DNA of 13,391 nt from Bacteriovorax stolpii (lineage in GTDB: Bacteria > Bdellovibrionota > Bacteriovoracia > Bacteriovoracales > Bacteriovoracaceae), in contig CAMAYW010000022.1 of NCBI GenBank assembly GCA_945862475.1, forward strand, positions 1-13,391, read 5' to 3'. How positions within the stretch are numbered: position 1 is the first letter of the stretch; each line of letters opens with the position of its first letter. The translations under genes and the position numbers were made by a program. The notes under the pieces were generated by a model. It searched no databases. It saw nothing but the letters and a program-made list of their open reading frames with translations, and was not told the DNA's origin. Positions 6,754 through 12,996 of the stretch are shown one piece after another.

Positions 6754-7491
6754 ATGCTGAAATTTCGTCTTAATCTTCAAAAATCTTATGACAAGGTGAT
6801 GTTCTTTACCTTGATACAATTTCTTCTTGTGAGTTTAGCGTTTGTTGCAGAAGCATTTGTATCGAGAAGTTGGTTAAACTTTTCATTTATTTTTCAGTTC
6901 ATCTTACTTTTTGTGGTCTTTAATTTTTATATTTCAGCACTTAAGAATCTCTATTACTCCTTTTGGAATATTTCCCTGGTCTTTGCAGTCTATTATCTCG
7001 TTTCATTAAGTAGAAACTTTTTAGTTTTATCCAATCCCATGATTGGATTATTATTTCTTTTCAGTTTCATCTCCCTTGCAATCGCTTGTTATATCATCTC
7101 TTCTCCACTTTATTATCCAAGATTTCATTGGTGGGAGTATGATTTTCGGTTCAGAGCAGATATTCGATGCTGGGTTGAGGTTGAGGGAAAGCAGTTTCGA
7201 GGAAGGATTTCAGATTTAAGAAGAGGAGCTGCTTGTTTAGAGCTATTTAATCCGATGCCAATCGGTCAAGCCGTTCAAATTAATTCCCAAATCTTAAATC
7301 AAAACTTTACTCTTTTTGCAGAAGTTCGATCAAAGCGTGAACCCATTATTGGTCGCTCGATCATTTATGGGATTAAATTTGTTAATAACGATATTGAACA
7401 AAAGCAGAGACTGAAGTTCCTCAGTAATTACTGGAATGAAAGTAAAAAAATTAAAATTAGAAACAAATTTTCAAATAATCTTAAATCTTAA
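6754..7491 (+). CDS. Membrane-anchored PilZ-domain protein with degenerate motif
   Basis: A 245-residue protein with about four hydrophobic helices in the first 125 residues (for example FTLIQFLLVSLAFVAEAF and IGLLFLFSFISLAIACYIIS) and a cytoplasmic PilZ-type beta-barrel in the C-terminal half. The PilZ part begins after a WWEYDFRFR linker and runs RADIRCWVEVEG ... GRISDLRRGAACLE ... YGIKFVN. PilZ domains bind cyclic di-GMP through an upstream RxxxR and a D/N-x-S-x-x-G motif. Here the upstream Arg residues are partly kept (R-F-R-A-D-I-R), but the second motif reads DLRRGA, with Arg for Ser and the Gly shifted by one. Binding may therefore be altered or lost. GAGG at 6743-6746 lies seven bases from ATG 6754. 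It sits between the GT-C gene (4-base gap) and tadA (1-base gap), so it is probably in one transcript with them. Confidence 0.75.
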   Translation: MLKFRLNLQKSYDKVMFFTLIQFLLVSLAFVAEAFVSRSWLNFSFIFQFILLFVVFNFYISALKNLYYSFWNISLVFAVYYLVSLSRNFLVLSNPMIGLLFLFSFISLAIACYIISSPLYYPRFHWWEYDFRFRADIRCWVEVEGKQFRGRISDLRRGAACLELFNPMPIGQAVQINSQILNQNFTLFAEVRSKREPIIGRSIIYGIKFVNNDIEQKQRLKFLSNYWNESKKIKIRNKFSNNLKS

Positions 7492-7492
7492 T

Positions 7493-7978
7493 ATGAACTT
7501 TTCCGTATCTGATCATTTATGGTTTATGTCGATTGCCTTAGAACAAGCAGAACTCGCCTATAAGAGCCAAGAAGTTCCTGTCGGGGCCGTGCTCGTCTCT
7601 CCCTCAGGAGAAATTCTTTCAAAGCAATACAATCTTAAAGAGTCCCACTTTAATCCCGTGGCCCACGCAGAATTGCTTGTCCTTACAGAGGGAGCGAAAA
7701 AAATTCAAAACTGGCGATTAAGTGACTGCATACTTTACGTCACCTTAGAGCCCTGCCCGATGTGCTTAGCAGGCATGATACAGGGGCGAATCCGGCAATG
7801 TGTTTTCGGTGCTTATGATAAAAAGGGTGGAGCTCTTAGCTTGGGTTACAAACTCCAAAGTGATAAAAGATTCAATCATCACTTTTCTGTGATGGGTGGG
7901 ATAAAACACTTTGAATGTTCAAAATTACTATCTCAATTCTTTAAGGAAAAGCGTTCGAACTATCATCGAAGGGCTTAG
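7493..7978 (+). CDS. tadA: tRNA-specific adenosine deaminase TadA
   Basis: A zinc-dependent deaminase that converts adenosine 34 of tRNA-Arg(ACG) to inosine. The 162 residues contain the zinc site of the cytidine deaminase fold: HAE (His58, catalytic Glu60) and PCPMC (Cys88, Cys91), almost the same positions as in E. coli TadA (His57, Glu59, Cys87, Cys90). The segment EVPVGAVLV (27-35) is also family-typical. An in-frame ATG at 7436 would add 19 residues inside the PilZ gene. I prefer 7493 because it aligns with the E. coli N-terminus, although its ribosome binding site is poor and translation may be coupled to the preceding stop at 7489-7491. In Bacillus subtilis tadA also lies next to the SRP RNA, dnaX, yaaK and recR. 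Confidence 0.95.
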   Translation: MNFSVSDHLWFMSIALEQAELAYKSQEVPVGAVLVSPSGEILSKQYNLKESHFNPVAHAELLVLTEGAKKIQNWRLSDCILYVTLEPCPMCLAGMIQGRIRQCVFGAYDKKGGALSLGYKLQSDKRFNHHFSVMGGIKHFECSKLLSQFFKEKRSNYHRRA

Positions 7979-7979
7979 C

Positions 7980-8468
7980 TTGCATTTGAAAAGTTTTATA
8001 AAACTCACCATCGTTTTCATTTTTATTTTGTCGAATTCATGGGCGAAGAATGTCTATTTTTTAGGAGAAAGAGGGGAGTTTTACCAAACATTATTTAAAA
8101 GTGATTCTAGGGTAAATCATTATTTATCAAAAAACCTTAATGAGGCTGAACATATAATTATGCTTTCACCAGATATGAATGAGGCAAGGAAAATAATTTC
8201 TGATAAAAGTCTTAAAGATAAAAAGATCTTATTTGCCTTTTACTATGATAGACCCAAAGAATTTATCCCCCTTCCTCATATGAATCTTTTACCGGTGACG
8301 CTATATCTCGATACCATTGAAAATGAACATGTCACCAATTCTCCATTTGCGAAACCAGAATTAACTCCAAAAGTTAAGCTTTCCATCCAATATGAGGCTT
8401 GGATTGAAGTATTTCGGCATTTAAAACTTTCAAGAAAAATTTCTGAACTCAGCGAAATTGTAAAATGA
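7980..8468 (+). CDS. Secreted hypothetical protein, 162 aa, TTG start
   Basis: Not recognised. It starts at TTG 7980 with AAGGG (7969-7973) six bases upstream, inside the end of tadA; this start yields a clean signal peptide. The first 22 residues are HLKSFIK followed by the hydrophobic TIVFIFILSN and a cleavage-type SWA before Lys23. The mature protein of about 140 residues is soluble, with alternating beta and helix character. Hydrophobic patches such as AEHIIMLS and KKILFAFYYDR suggest an alpha/beta fold, possibly a small periplasmic binding-type domain (speculative). It has no Cys, so it is not a lipoprotein. Its stop overlaps the ATG of the next gene as ATGA, which implies translational coupling and perhaps joint function with that membrane protein. 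Confidence 0.7.
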   Translation: MHLKSFIKLTIVFIFILSNSWAKNVYFLGERGEFYQTLFKSDSRVNHYLSKNLNEAEHIIMLSPDMNEARKIISDKSLKDKKILFAFYYDRPKEFIPLPHMNLLPVTLYLDTIENEHVTNSPFAKPELTPKVKLSIQYEAWIEVFRHLKLSRKISELSEIVK

Positions 8469-9979
8469 AAACAACTGACTGGTTTAAAAAAGACACAGTT
8501 TTTTTCTTAATCATCCTAGTGATTGTATTCCTGGTTTACTTTGGAACTGATTTAAGTGTTTACGACTTTCGATTTAATGATGGATCAAGTTATTTGTGTT
8601 CATTTTTTGATTGGGAGTTATTTCACTTTGGGCGAAAGGATATTATTGCTTGTACTTATGATCATCAGCCCTTTTACTTTCTTTTCTTAAAATTGGTTCG
8701 TAATCTTACCAACAACAATTTGGAGCTCATGAGGTGGGCGCACCAAATTGTTTGGTTTTTAATTGGGCTTTATATTTATCAAATTTCAAAAAAATTTGGT
8801 CACAATAAAATTTTATCTGCCCTCGTTTCAATAGCAACGTTGTCTTCACCGATTGTTTTGGAGCAAACAATCCAATTTAGAATGTATACGATCTATCTAC
8901 TATTGTTTTTAATTCTCTTTGAAAGAAGGTTTTTTTCTGGATGGCAGGGTAAAGTGACACGCCTATGGACTCTTATAAGTTATATGACGTTTATTTTTAT
9001 TCTTTTGCCCCTCGCCTTTTGGCATCTAAGTGATGTCGTGAAATCGGGAAAAAAGCATTTAATTAAATTCCTTAAAGAGAATTACATTTTAGTTGTTCTT
9101 GTATCATTAAAAGTATTTTATGTATTTTATCATCGAATCGGGCGAAGAAAGTGGCCAGGTGATTTTTGGTATCATTCTTATGATTATTGGAGAAATTTTC
9201 AAGAATGGTTTAATTGTTTCATCGGGTGGCGCTACACAAAAATGGAACCAGCTTTTATTACTTTGGGAATCATTCATACAGCAATTCTTTTAGTCATGGT
9301 CATAAAAGTTTATTTAACTAAAAACAAATCGATTATACCGATCATCAATCTTTGTATCTTTTCCTACATCACCATCTTTTGCCTTCGTTTTTTCGCTGTC
9401 GTTCAAGAGATAGAGTATCGCTATATCCTTTATGCGACCCCACTCTTACTAATTGCAAGCTTAGAGATCGTAAAGAATAAGTCAAAATATACTACCTCTC
9501 TTATGGGGGTGTTCCTCATTTCTCTTAATCTAACGAATTACTCTGTTTCACATCGCTTCATTTATCCTACCCAAAGAACTAAAGATGGAATGACAAAATT
9601 CAATCAGTTTATTGATAAAGAGCGACCACCATATATTTATTCATTTTATGAGTACCGGGATGTTAACTACCAAATGTCTTATTTGCACATGTTTTGGGGA
9701 AGATCTCTTCCTGTTTTCGAAGTTCAGGATCACTTTTCAGCCTTTCTCTTTACTGGAACGAATTATTTTATGGTCCAAAGTGGCGAGGCCCTAGGTGATG
9801 AACAAAGATTTAAAAAAATTCTTGAAATGACTGAAGCAAAGGCAACCAAACTTTTTTGTATTGATCTTCAAGATCCCCCGGTTTGTGTTCATAAAGTCAT
9901 TGGTGAAAGACGATTTGATCATCTAACGACAGATGAAATTCAAAAATATCTCATTCACCCTAAACCATCTTTAAAATAG
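8465..9979 (+). CDS. Polytopic membrane protein, probable GT-C glycosyltransferase
   Basis: A 504-residue membrane protein with about nine to eleven hydrophobic helices and a soluble C-terminal region of about 130 residues. After helix 1 it carries a long polar loop with acidic residues (VYDFRFNDGSS, 32-42) and then DHQPFYFLFLKL (66-77), close in form to the 'HPPLYY' segment of PMT/ArnT-like proteins. EQTIQFRMYTIYLLL resembles the 'EARMYxLLL' helix of the same superfamily. These point to a GT-C glycosyltransferase of a divergent type; I could not assign a family more exactly, and a sugar-binding or polymer-transport role is not excluded. It looks AT-richer than tadA and dnaX by eye. It overlaps the secreted protein gene by four bases and ends about 75 bases before the tRNA. 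Confidence 0.7.
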   Translation: MKTTDWFKKDTVFFLIILVIVFLVYFGTDLSVYDFRFNDGSSYLCSFFDWELFHFGRKDIIACTYDHQPFYFLFLKLVRNLTNNNLELMRWAHQIVWFLIGLYIYQISKKFGHNKILSALVSIATLSSPIVLEQTIQFRMYTIYLLLFLILFERRFFSGWQGKVTRLWTLISYMTFIFILLPLAFWHLSDVVKSGKKHLIKFLKENYILVVLVSLKVFYVFYHRIGRRKWPGDFWYHSYDYWRNFQEWFNCFIGWRYTKMEPAFITLGIIHTAILLVMVIKVYLTKNKSIIPIINLCIFSYITIFCLRFFAVVQEIEYRYILYATPLLLIASLEIVKNKSKYTTSLMGVFLISLNLTNYSVSHRFIYPTQRTKDGMTKFNQFIDKERPPYIYSFYEYRDVNYQMSYLHMFWGRSLPVFEVQDHFSAFLFTGTNYFMVQSGEALGDEQRFKKILEMTEAKATKLFCIDLQDPPVCVHKVIGERRFDHLTTDEIQKYLIHPKPSLK

Positions 9980-10004
9980 TAATTGTAAATTTAAGTATTA
10001 GTTG

Positions 10005-10029
10005 TTTGACACGGCGTGCCCGTGTTAAA
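10005..10029 (+). other. Hairpin: terminator of the long operon or operator over a -35
   Basis: TTTGACACGG (10005-10014) pairs with CCGTGTTAAA (10020-10029), giving a 10-bp stem with one G-T pair around the loop CGTGC. It follows the 8465 gene by 25 bases, and four T residues come at 10032-10035 after two A residues. That makes it a passable but not ideal rho-independent terminator. The same left arm contains a perfect TTGACA, so it could instead be a regulated promoter element for the tRNA. Confidence 0.4.
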
Positions 10030-10032
10030 AAT
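10006..10032 (+). promoter_or_regulatory. Possible promoter of tRNA-Ser
   Basis: A perfect -35 hexamer, TTGACA (10006-10011), lies 45 bases before the tRNA. The best -10 is AAAAAT (10027-10032, 4/6) at a short 15-base spacing; other spacings score lower. Transcription would begin near 10039, leaving a leader of about 17 bases for RNase P to remove. The -35 lies inside the hairpin listed at 10005-10029. Confidence 0.35.
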
Positions 10033-10055
10033 TTTACTCAACCTTTCTTATGTGT

Positions 10056-10145
10056 GGAGATGTGTCCGAGCGGTTGAAGGAGCACGCTTGGAAAGCGTGT
10101 AACGGAGAAATCCGTTCGTGGGTTCGAATCCCACCATCTCCGCCA
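10056..10145 (+). tRNA. tRNA-Ser (anticodon GGA), CCA encoded
   Basis: A complete class II tRNA. The acceptor stem GGAGATG (10056-10062) pairs with CATCTCC (10135-10141), followed by discriminator G at 10142, as in serine tRNAs, and an encoded CCA (10143-10145). The anticodon stem CACGC/GCGTG (10083-10087, 10095-10099) encloses the loop TTGGAAA with anticodon GGA at 10090-10092, reading serine UCC and UCU. The long variable arm ACGGAGAAATCCGT is typical of tRNA-Ser. The T arm GTGGG-TTCGAAT-CCCAC is canonical. It stands directly upstream of the SRP RNA gene. Confidence 0.97.
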
Positions 10146-10165
10146 TTTTGTTTAGTTACCGATCC

Positions 10166-10194
10166 TTTACAACTTCGCCCTCTAAGACTAGTAT
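10166..10194 (+). promoter_or_regulatory. Promoter of the SRP RNA gene
   Basis: TTTACA (10166-10171, 5/6) and TAGTAT (10189-10194, 4/6) are separated by exactly 17 bases. The predicted transcription start, near 10200-10202, coincides with the first base of the long terminal helix of the SRP RNA at 10201. That agreement between two independent lines is the main support. Apart from this promoter, the 54 bases between the tRNA and the SRP RNA show nothing further that I can identify. Confidence 0.65.
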
Positions 10195-10199
10195 CTCTC

Positions 10200-10303
10200 T
10201 CGGCAGTCTGACTGAGATGAGTATTTCGCCGTCAACCCCGCCAGGCCAGGAATGGAGCAACGGTAGCGGTTTGGGATGTTGTGTTTTAGTTCAGGCTGCT
10301 GCT
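10200..10303 (+). ncRNA. ffs: Signal recognition particle RNA, small (4.5S) bacterial type
   Basis: The RNA scaffold that joins Ffh (SRP54) to signal sequences for co-translational targeting to the membrane. Domain IV is fully recognisable: tetraloop GGAA (10249-10252), stem CCA/TGG, the symmetric loop CAGG (10242-10245) facing AGCA (10256-10259), then CCG/CGG (10238-10240 with 10261-10263), and an asymmetric TAGC bulge (10264-10267) before AACC/GGTT (10234-10237 with 10268-10271). The ends form a long helix: 10201-10215 pairs with 10286-10301 with few wobbles and one bulge. The size of about 100 nt fits the Gram-negative 4.5S form without an Alu domain. The 3' end is estimated from the pairing. 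The position just upstream of dnaX matches Bacillus scr. Confidence 0.88.
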
Positions 10304-10354
10304 AAAACCGCAAAGCATTAAATCGAAATTCTTTTTAAATAATTATTATCGGTT

Positions 10355-10383
10355 CTGACAACTTCTTACATCATGAATTTACT
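10355..10383 (+). promoter_or_regulatory. Possible promoter of dnaX-ybaB-recR
   Basis: CTGACA (10355-10360, 5/6) and TTTACT (10378-10383, 4/6) are spaced by 17 bases, giving a leader of roughly 75 bases before dnaX. The region 10304-10466 otherwise holds no gene. It contains AT-rich DNA, no convincing terminator after the SRP RNA, a GCAGCTGC palindrome (10396-10403) and a weak TTTTG/CAAAA hairpin just before the dnaX ribosome binding site. Readthrough from the SRP RNA promoter is also possible. Confidence 0.35.
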
Positions 10384-10466
10384 TCATTTTCGAAGCAGCT
10401 GCGCCATGACTTCGTCTTCTCTGTCCCCTATTTTGCAGCTCTCAAAACGTTAATTTTTGGAGAGTT

Positions 10467-12083
10467 ATGGCCTATCAAGTGCTGGCGAGAAAGTGGCGTC
10501 CAAAACAATTCGAAGAAGTTGTTGGACAGAGTCATGTAACGCGAACACTGCAAAATGCGATTAAACAAGACAAGCTTGCTCATGCTTATCTTTTTACCGG
10601 AACTCGCGGCGTAGGAAAAACTTCTATTGCTCGACTTTTTGCCAAGGCCATTCGTTGTGAAAATCGAAAACCAGATTTCAATCCATGCTTAGTTTGTCCT
10701 TCTTGTAAGGATATCGATTCAGGTAGTTCAATGGACTACACTGAAATTGATGGAGCTTCTAATAATAGTGTCGATGATATTCGTGCACTCATAGATAATG
10801 TTCAATACCTTCCGACACGTGGAAAACATAAAATTTATGTGATCGATGAAGTTCACATGCTTTCTGTATCCGCTTTTAATGCCCTTTTAAAGACACTCGA
10901 AGAGCCACCAGTTCACGCCATTTTTATTTTAGCGACAACTGATCCGCACAAGCTTTTAGGCACAGTGATATCAAGATGCCAAAGATACGATTTTAAAAAT
11001 GTACCTGTAGACATGCTTACTAAGCATGTTGAACACATTGCAAGTGTTGAAGGGATTAAATTTTCTAGTCCAAAGATTGCTATTAAACTAGCTGAGCTTG
11101 GAAAAGGTTCAGTACGAGATACCTTATCGATTTTTGATCAGGTCTTAGGATTATCTGGAAACCAAACCATTACTGAAGATTCATTAACTCTGGCGCTGGG
11201 TCTCGCGAGTGGATCGGCGATGAATGGATTACTTTCAAGTATTCTGATTGGTGATTCAAAATCATGTTCCCAAATTTATCGTCAATTAATAGATGAAAAT
11301 ATCGATCTTAAAAAACTTTGTGATCAGATCCTTGATAGTTTCTACCTAGTGATAAATTCCATTGATGACCAAGAACTTTTATATAAAGATGAAGTCGTTT
11401 CACGTGGGGCGCTTAAGGACATAAGTGTAGCCGAGTTGTTCTGGATCTATGAAACTCTTGCCAAAGATTTTAACTGGGCCCTAACGACGATGAACCCTGA
11501 TAAGGTCGTCTTAGTTATTCTTCAAAAAATTTGCCTTCGAAGATCCATTTTAAATGGTGACGATATTAAGTTGTGCGAGATACCTCAAACAGGAAAATCG
11601 GAAGTGGTTCCTACTAGTATGACAAGTGCTCCTGTCGCTGCACCCAAAAAGGCGAGAGGCTGGAACGATTTTCTTCATTATTTAACTCAAACATCCCCTG
11701 CGACATCGGCCAATTTAGGCCACGCTAATTTGTTGCATGAAATTGATGCCACTGCTATTCCACTCACGATTGAAGTGGCCTTTCCTGAAGAGGCTTCGGT
11801 CTTTAAAGAATACATCGAAGAAAGAGAAGTTTGGGCGAGACTTAAAAATCATCTCGCAGACTTTTTTGAAATTGATATAGAAAAAATAAATTTCAAAACT
11901 CATTTACTAACTCAAGCTGAAAAATTGGATAAAAACTTTAAAACAAAAGTTGAGCTAGAAGATGAGGCACTAAAAAACCGAAACGAAGAGCGTCGACAGA
12001 AAATATTAAATGACCCTTTTGTTAAGGAAGCTGAGAAAGTTTTTAACTCTAAAGTAGATAAAATTATTTTAAATAATGACTAG
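10467..12083 (+). CDS. dnaX: DNA polymerase III subunit gamma/tau (clamp loader)
   Basis: The ATPase subunit of the replicative clamp loader, which opens the beta clamp and loads it on primed DNA. The 538 residues start with the family hallmark MAYQVLARKWRP. Walker A is GTRGVGKT (45-52); the zinc module uses Cys64, Cys74, Cys77 and Cys80; Walker B is DEVH (127-130) and the SRC motif with the arginine finger is 169-171. The AAA+ and lid/collar regions run to about residue 370, followed by a variable tail. This is shorter than E. coli tau (643 aa). TTGGAGAG lies just before the ATG. I see no canonical A-AAA-AAG slippage heptamer, so a frameshifted gamma form is not evident. The stop overlaps the AGGAG used by ybaB. 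Confidence 0.96.
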   Translation: MAYQVLARKWRPKQFEEVVGQSHVTRTLQNAIKQDKLAHAYLFTGTRGVGKTSIARLFAKAIRCENRKPDFNPCLVCPSCKDIDSGSSMDYTEIDGASNNSVDDIRALIDNVQYLPTRGKHKIYVIDEVHMLSVSAFNALLKTLEEPPVHAIFILATTDPHKLLGTVISRCQRYDFKNVPVDMLTKHVEHIASVEGIKFSSPKIAIKLAELGKGSVRDTLSIFDQVLGLSGNQTITEDSLTLALGLASGSAMNGLLSSILIGDSKSCSQIYRQLIDENIDLKKLCDQILDSFYLVINSIDDQELLYKDEVVSRGALKDISVAELFWIYETLAKDFNWALTTMNPDKVVLVILQKICLRRSILNGDDIKLCEIPQTGKSEVVPTSMTSAPVAAPKKARGWNDFLHYLTQTSPATSANLGHANLLHEIDATAIPLTIEVAFPEEASVFKEYIEEREVWARLKNHLADFFEIDIEKINFKTHLLTQAEKLDKNFKTKVELEDEALKNRNEERRQKILNDPFVKEAEKVFNSKVDKIILNND

Positions 12084-12091
12084 GAGTTCTT

Positions 12092-12400
12092 ATGAACATG
12101 AATAACTTAATGAAACAGGCCCAACAGATGCAAGCAAAACTTGCGATGCTCCAAAATGAGCTGGCCGAGAGAGAAGTAGAAGCTTCGGCCGGTGGCGGAA
12201 TGGTTAAGGCGAAAGTAAACGGTAAACAACAACTGATAAGCATTTCAATCAATAAGGATTGTGTCGATCCTAACGATGTTGCCACTCTTGAAGAACTTGT
12301 TTTTACAGCGGTTAATCAGGCCATGAAGCAATCTCAAGATATGGTTCAGCAGGCAATGTCTAAGGTTACTGGTGGAATGAATATTCCAGGACTTTTTTAA
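12092..12400 (+). CDS. ybaB: YbaB/EbfC family nucleoid-associated protein
   Basis: A 102-residue small DNA-binding protein (EbfC/YbaB, YaaK in Bacillus) that forms dimers and binds DNA as a nucleoid-associated factor. The N-terminal helix (MKQAQQMQAKLAMLQNELAE) leads into the Gly-rich turn ASAGGGMVKAKVNGK and a beta strand, and the C-terminus ends KVTGGMNIPGLF, as is usual for the family. AGGAG at 12082-12086 overlaps the dnaX stop and lies five bases from the ATG. Its own stop overlaps the recR start as TAATG. The dnaX-ybaB-recR order is conserved across many bacteria. Confidence 0.95.
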   Translation: MNMNNLMKQAQQMQAKLAMLQNELAEREVEASAGGGMVKAKVNGKQQLISISINKDCVDPNDVATLEELVFTAVNQAMKQSQDMVQQAMSKVTGGMNIPGLF

Positions 12401-12996
12401 TGATCGAACTTCCTGAAGTGATTAAAAATGCAGTTCTTGCTCTTACGAAGCTTCCAGGAGTGGGAGAGAAGACTGCATTCCGTATGGTCATGAGTATGAC
12501 CCATTGGAAATCCCAGGAATTAAATACAGTAGGATCATCACTCATTGCTTTAAAAGATTTAAAACTTTGTGAAGAATGTGGAATGTTTGCGGACGAAATC
12601 CTTTGTTCAATTTGTTCAGATTCTCTTCGTCAAAGTCATCAATCTCTATGCATTGTTGAGAATGCCTCTGACCTTATGGCGATTGAAAAGAGTGGGCATT
12701 ATAAAGGTCTCTATCACATCCTAGGTGGAGTCTTAAATCCTCTTCTAGGTGTGGGCCCAGATGAACTAGGTATGGATGAACTAAAAAATAGAATCATTGA
12801 AAAAAATATTCATGAAGTGATTCTAGCGATTAATCCTTCTGTTGAAGGGGATGCCACCTGTTCTTATTTAAAATCAATTCTACCAGAAAACGTAAGAGTC
12901 GAAAGGATTGGTTTTGGAGTACCGATTGGTGGAAGTTTGGAGTTCCTTGATCCCATGACGATTACGAAAGCTCTAGAAAACAGGAAGAGATTCTAA
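12400..12996 (+). CDS. recR: Recombination mediator protein RecR
   Basis: A ring-forming DNA-binding protein of the RecFOR pathway that helps load RecA on gapped single-stranded DNA. The 198 residues match the family length. They show the helix-hairpin-helix LPGVGEKTAFR (18-28), a four-Cys zinc finger (Cys57, Cys60, Cys69, Cys72), the Toprim domain beginning LCIVENASDLMAIE and running through HILGGVLNPLLGVGPDEL, and the C-terminal GFGVPIGGSLEFLD segment. Translation is coupled at both ends: it starts inside the ybaB stop (TAATG at 12398-12402) and its stop overlaps the next ATG in the same way. All landmarks are intact. Confidence 0.97.
   Translation: MIELPEVIKNAVLALTKLPGVGEKTAFRMVMSMTHWKSQELNTVGSSLIALKDLKLCEECGMFADEILCSICSDSLRQSHQSLCIVENASDLMAIEKSGHYKGLYHILGGVLNPLLGVGPDELGMDELKNRIIEKNIHEVILAINPSVEGDATCSYLKSILPENVRVERIGFGVPIGGSLEFLDPMTITKALENRKRF

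Noticed and set aside
10118..10321. 67-residue frame across the tRNA end and the SRP RNA
   Set aside because: It begins inside the T arm of tRNA-Ser and spans the structured SRP RNA; there is no ribosome binding site or recognisable protein.
11643..11660. AAAAAGG run in dnaX as a possible programmed frameshift for a gamma form
   Set aside because: In frame it reads CCC AAA AAG, so the A-AAA-AAG heptamer is incomplete, the run is only five A, and I saw no strong downstream stem or early -1 stop.
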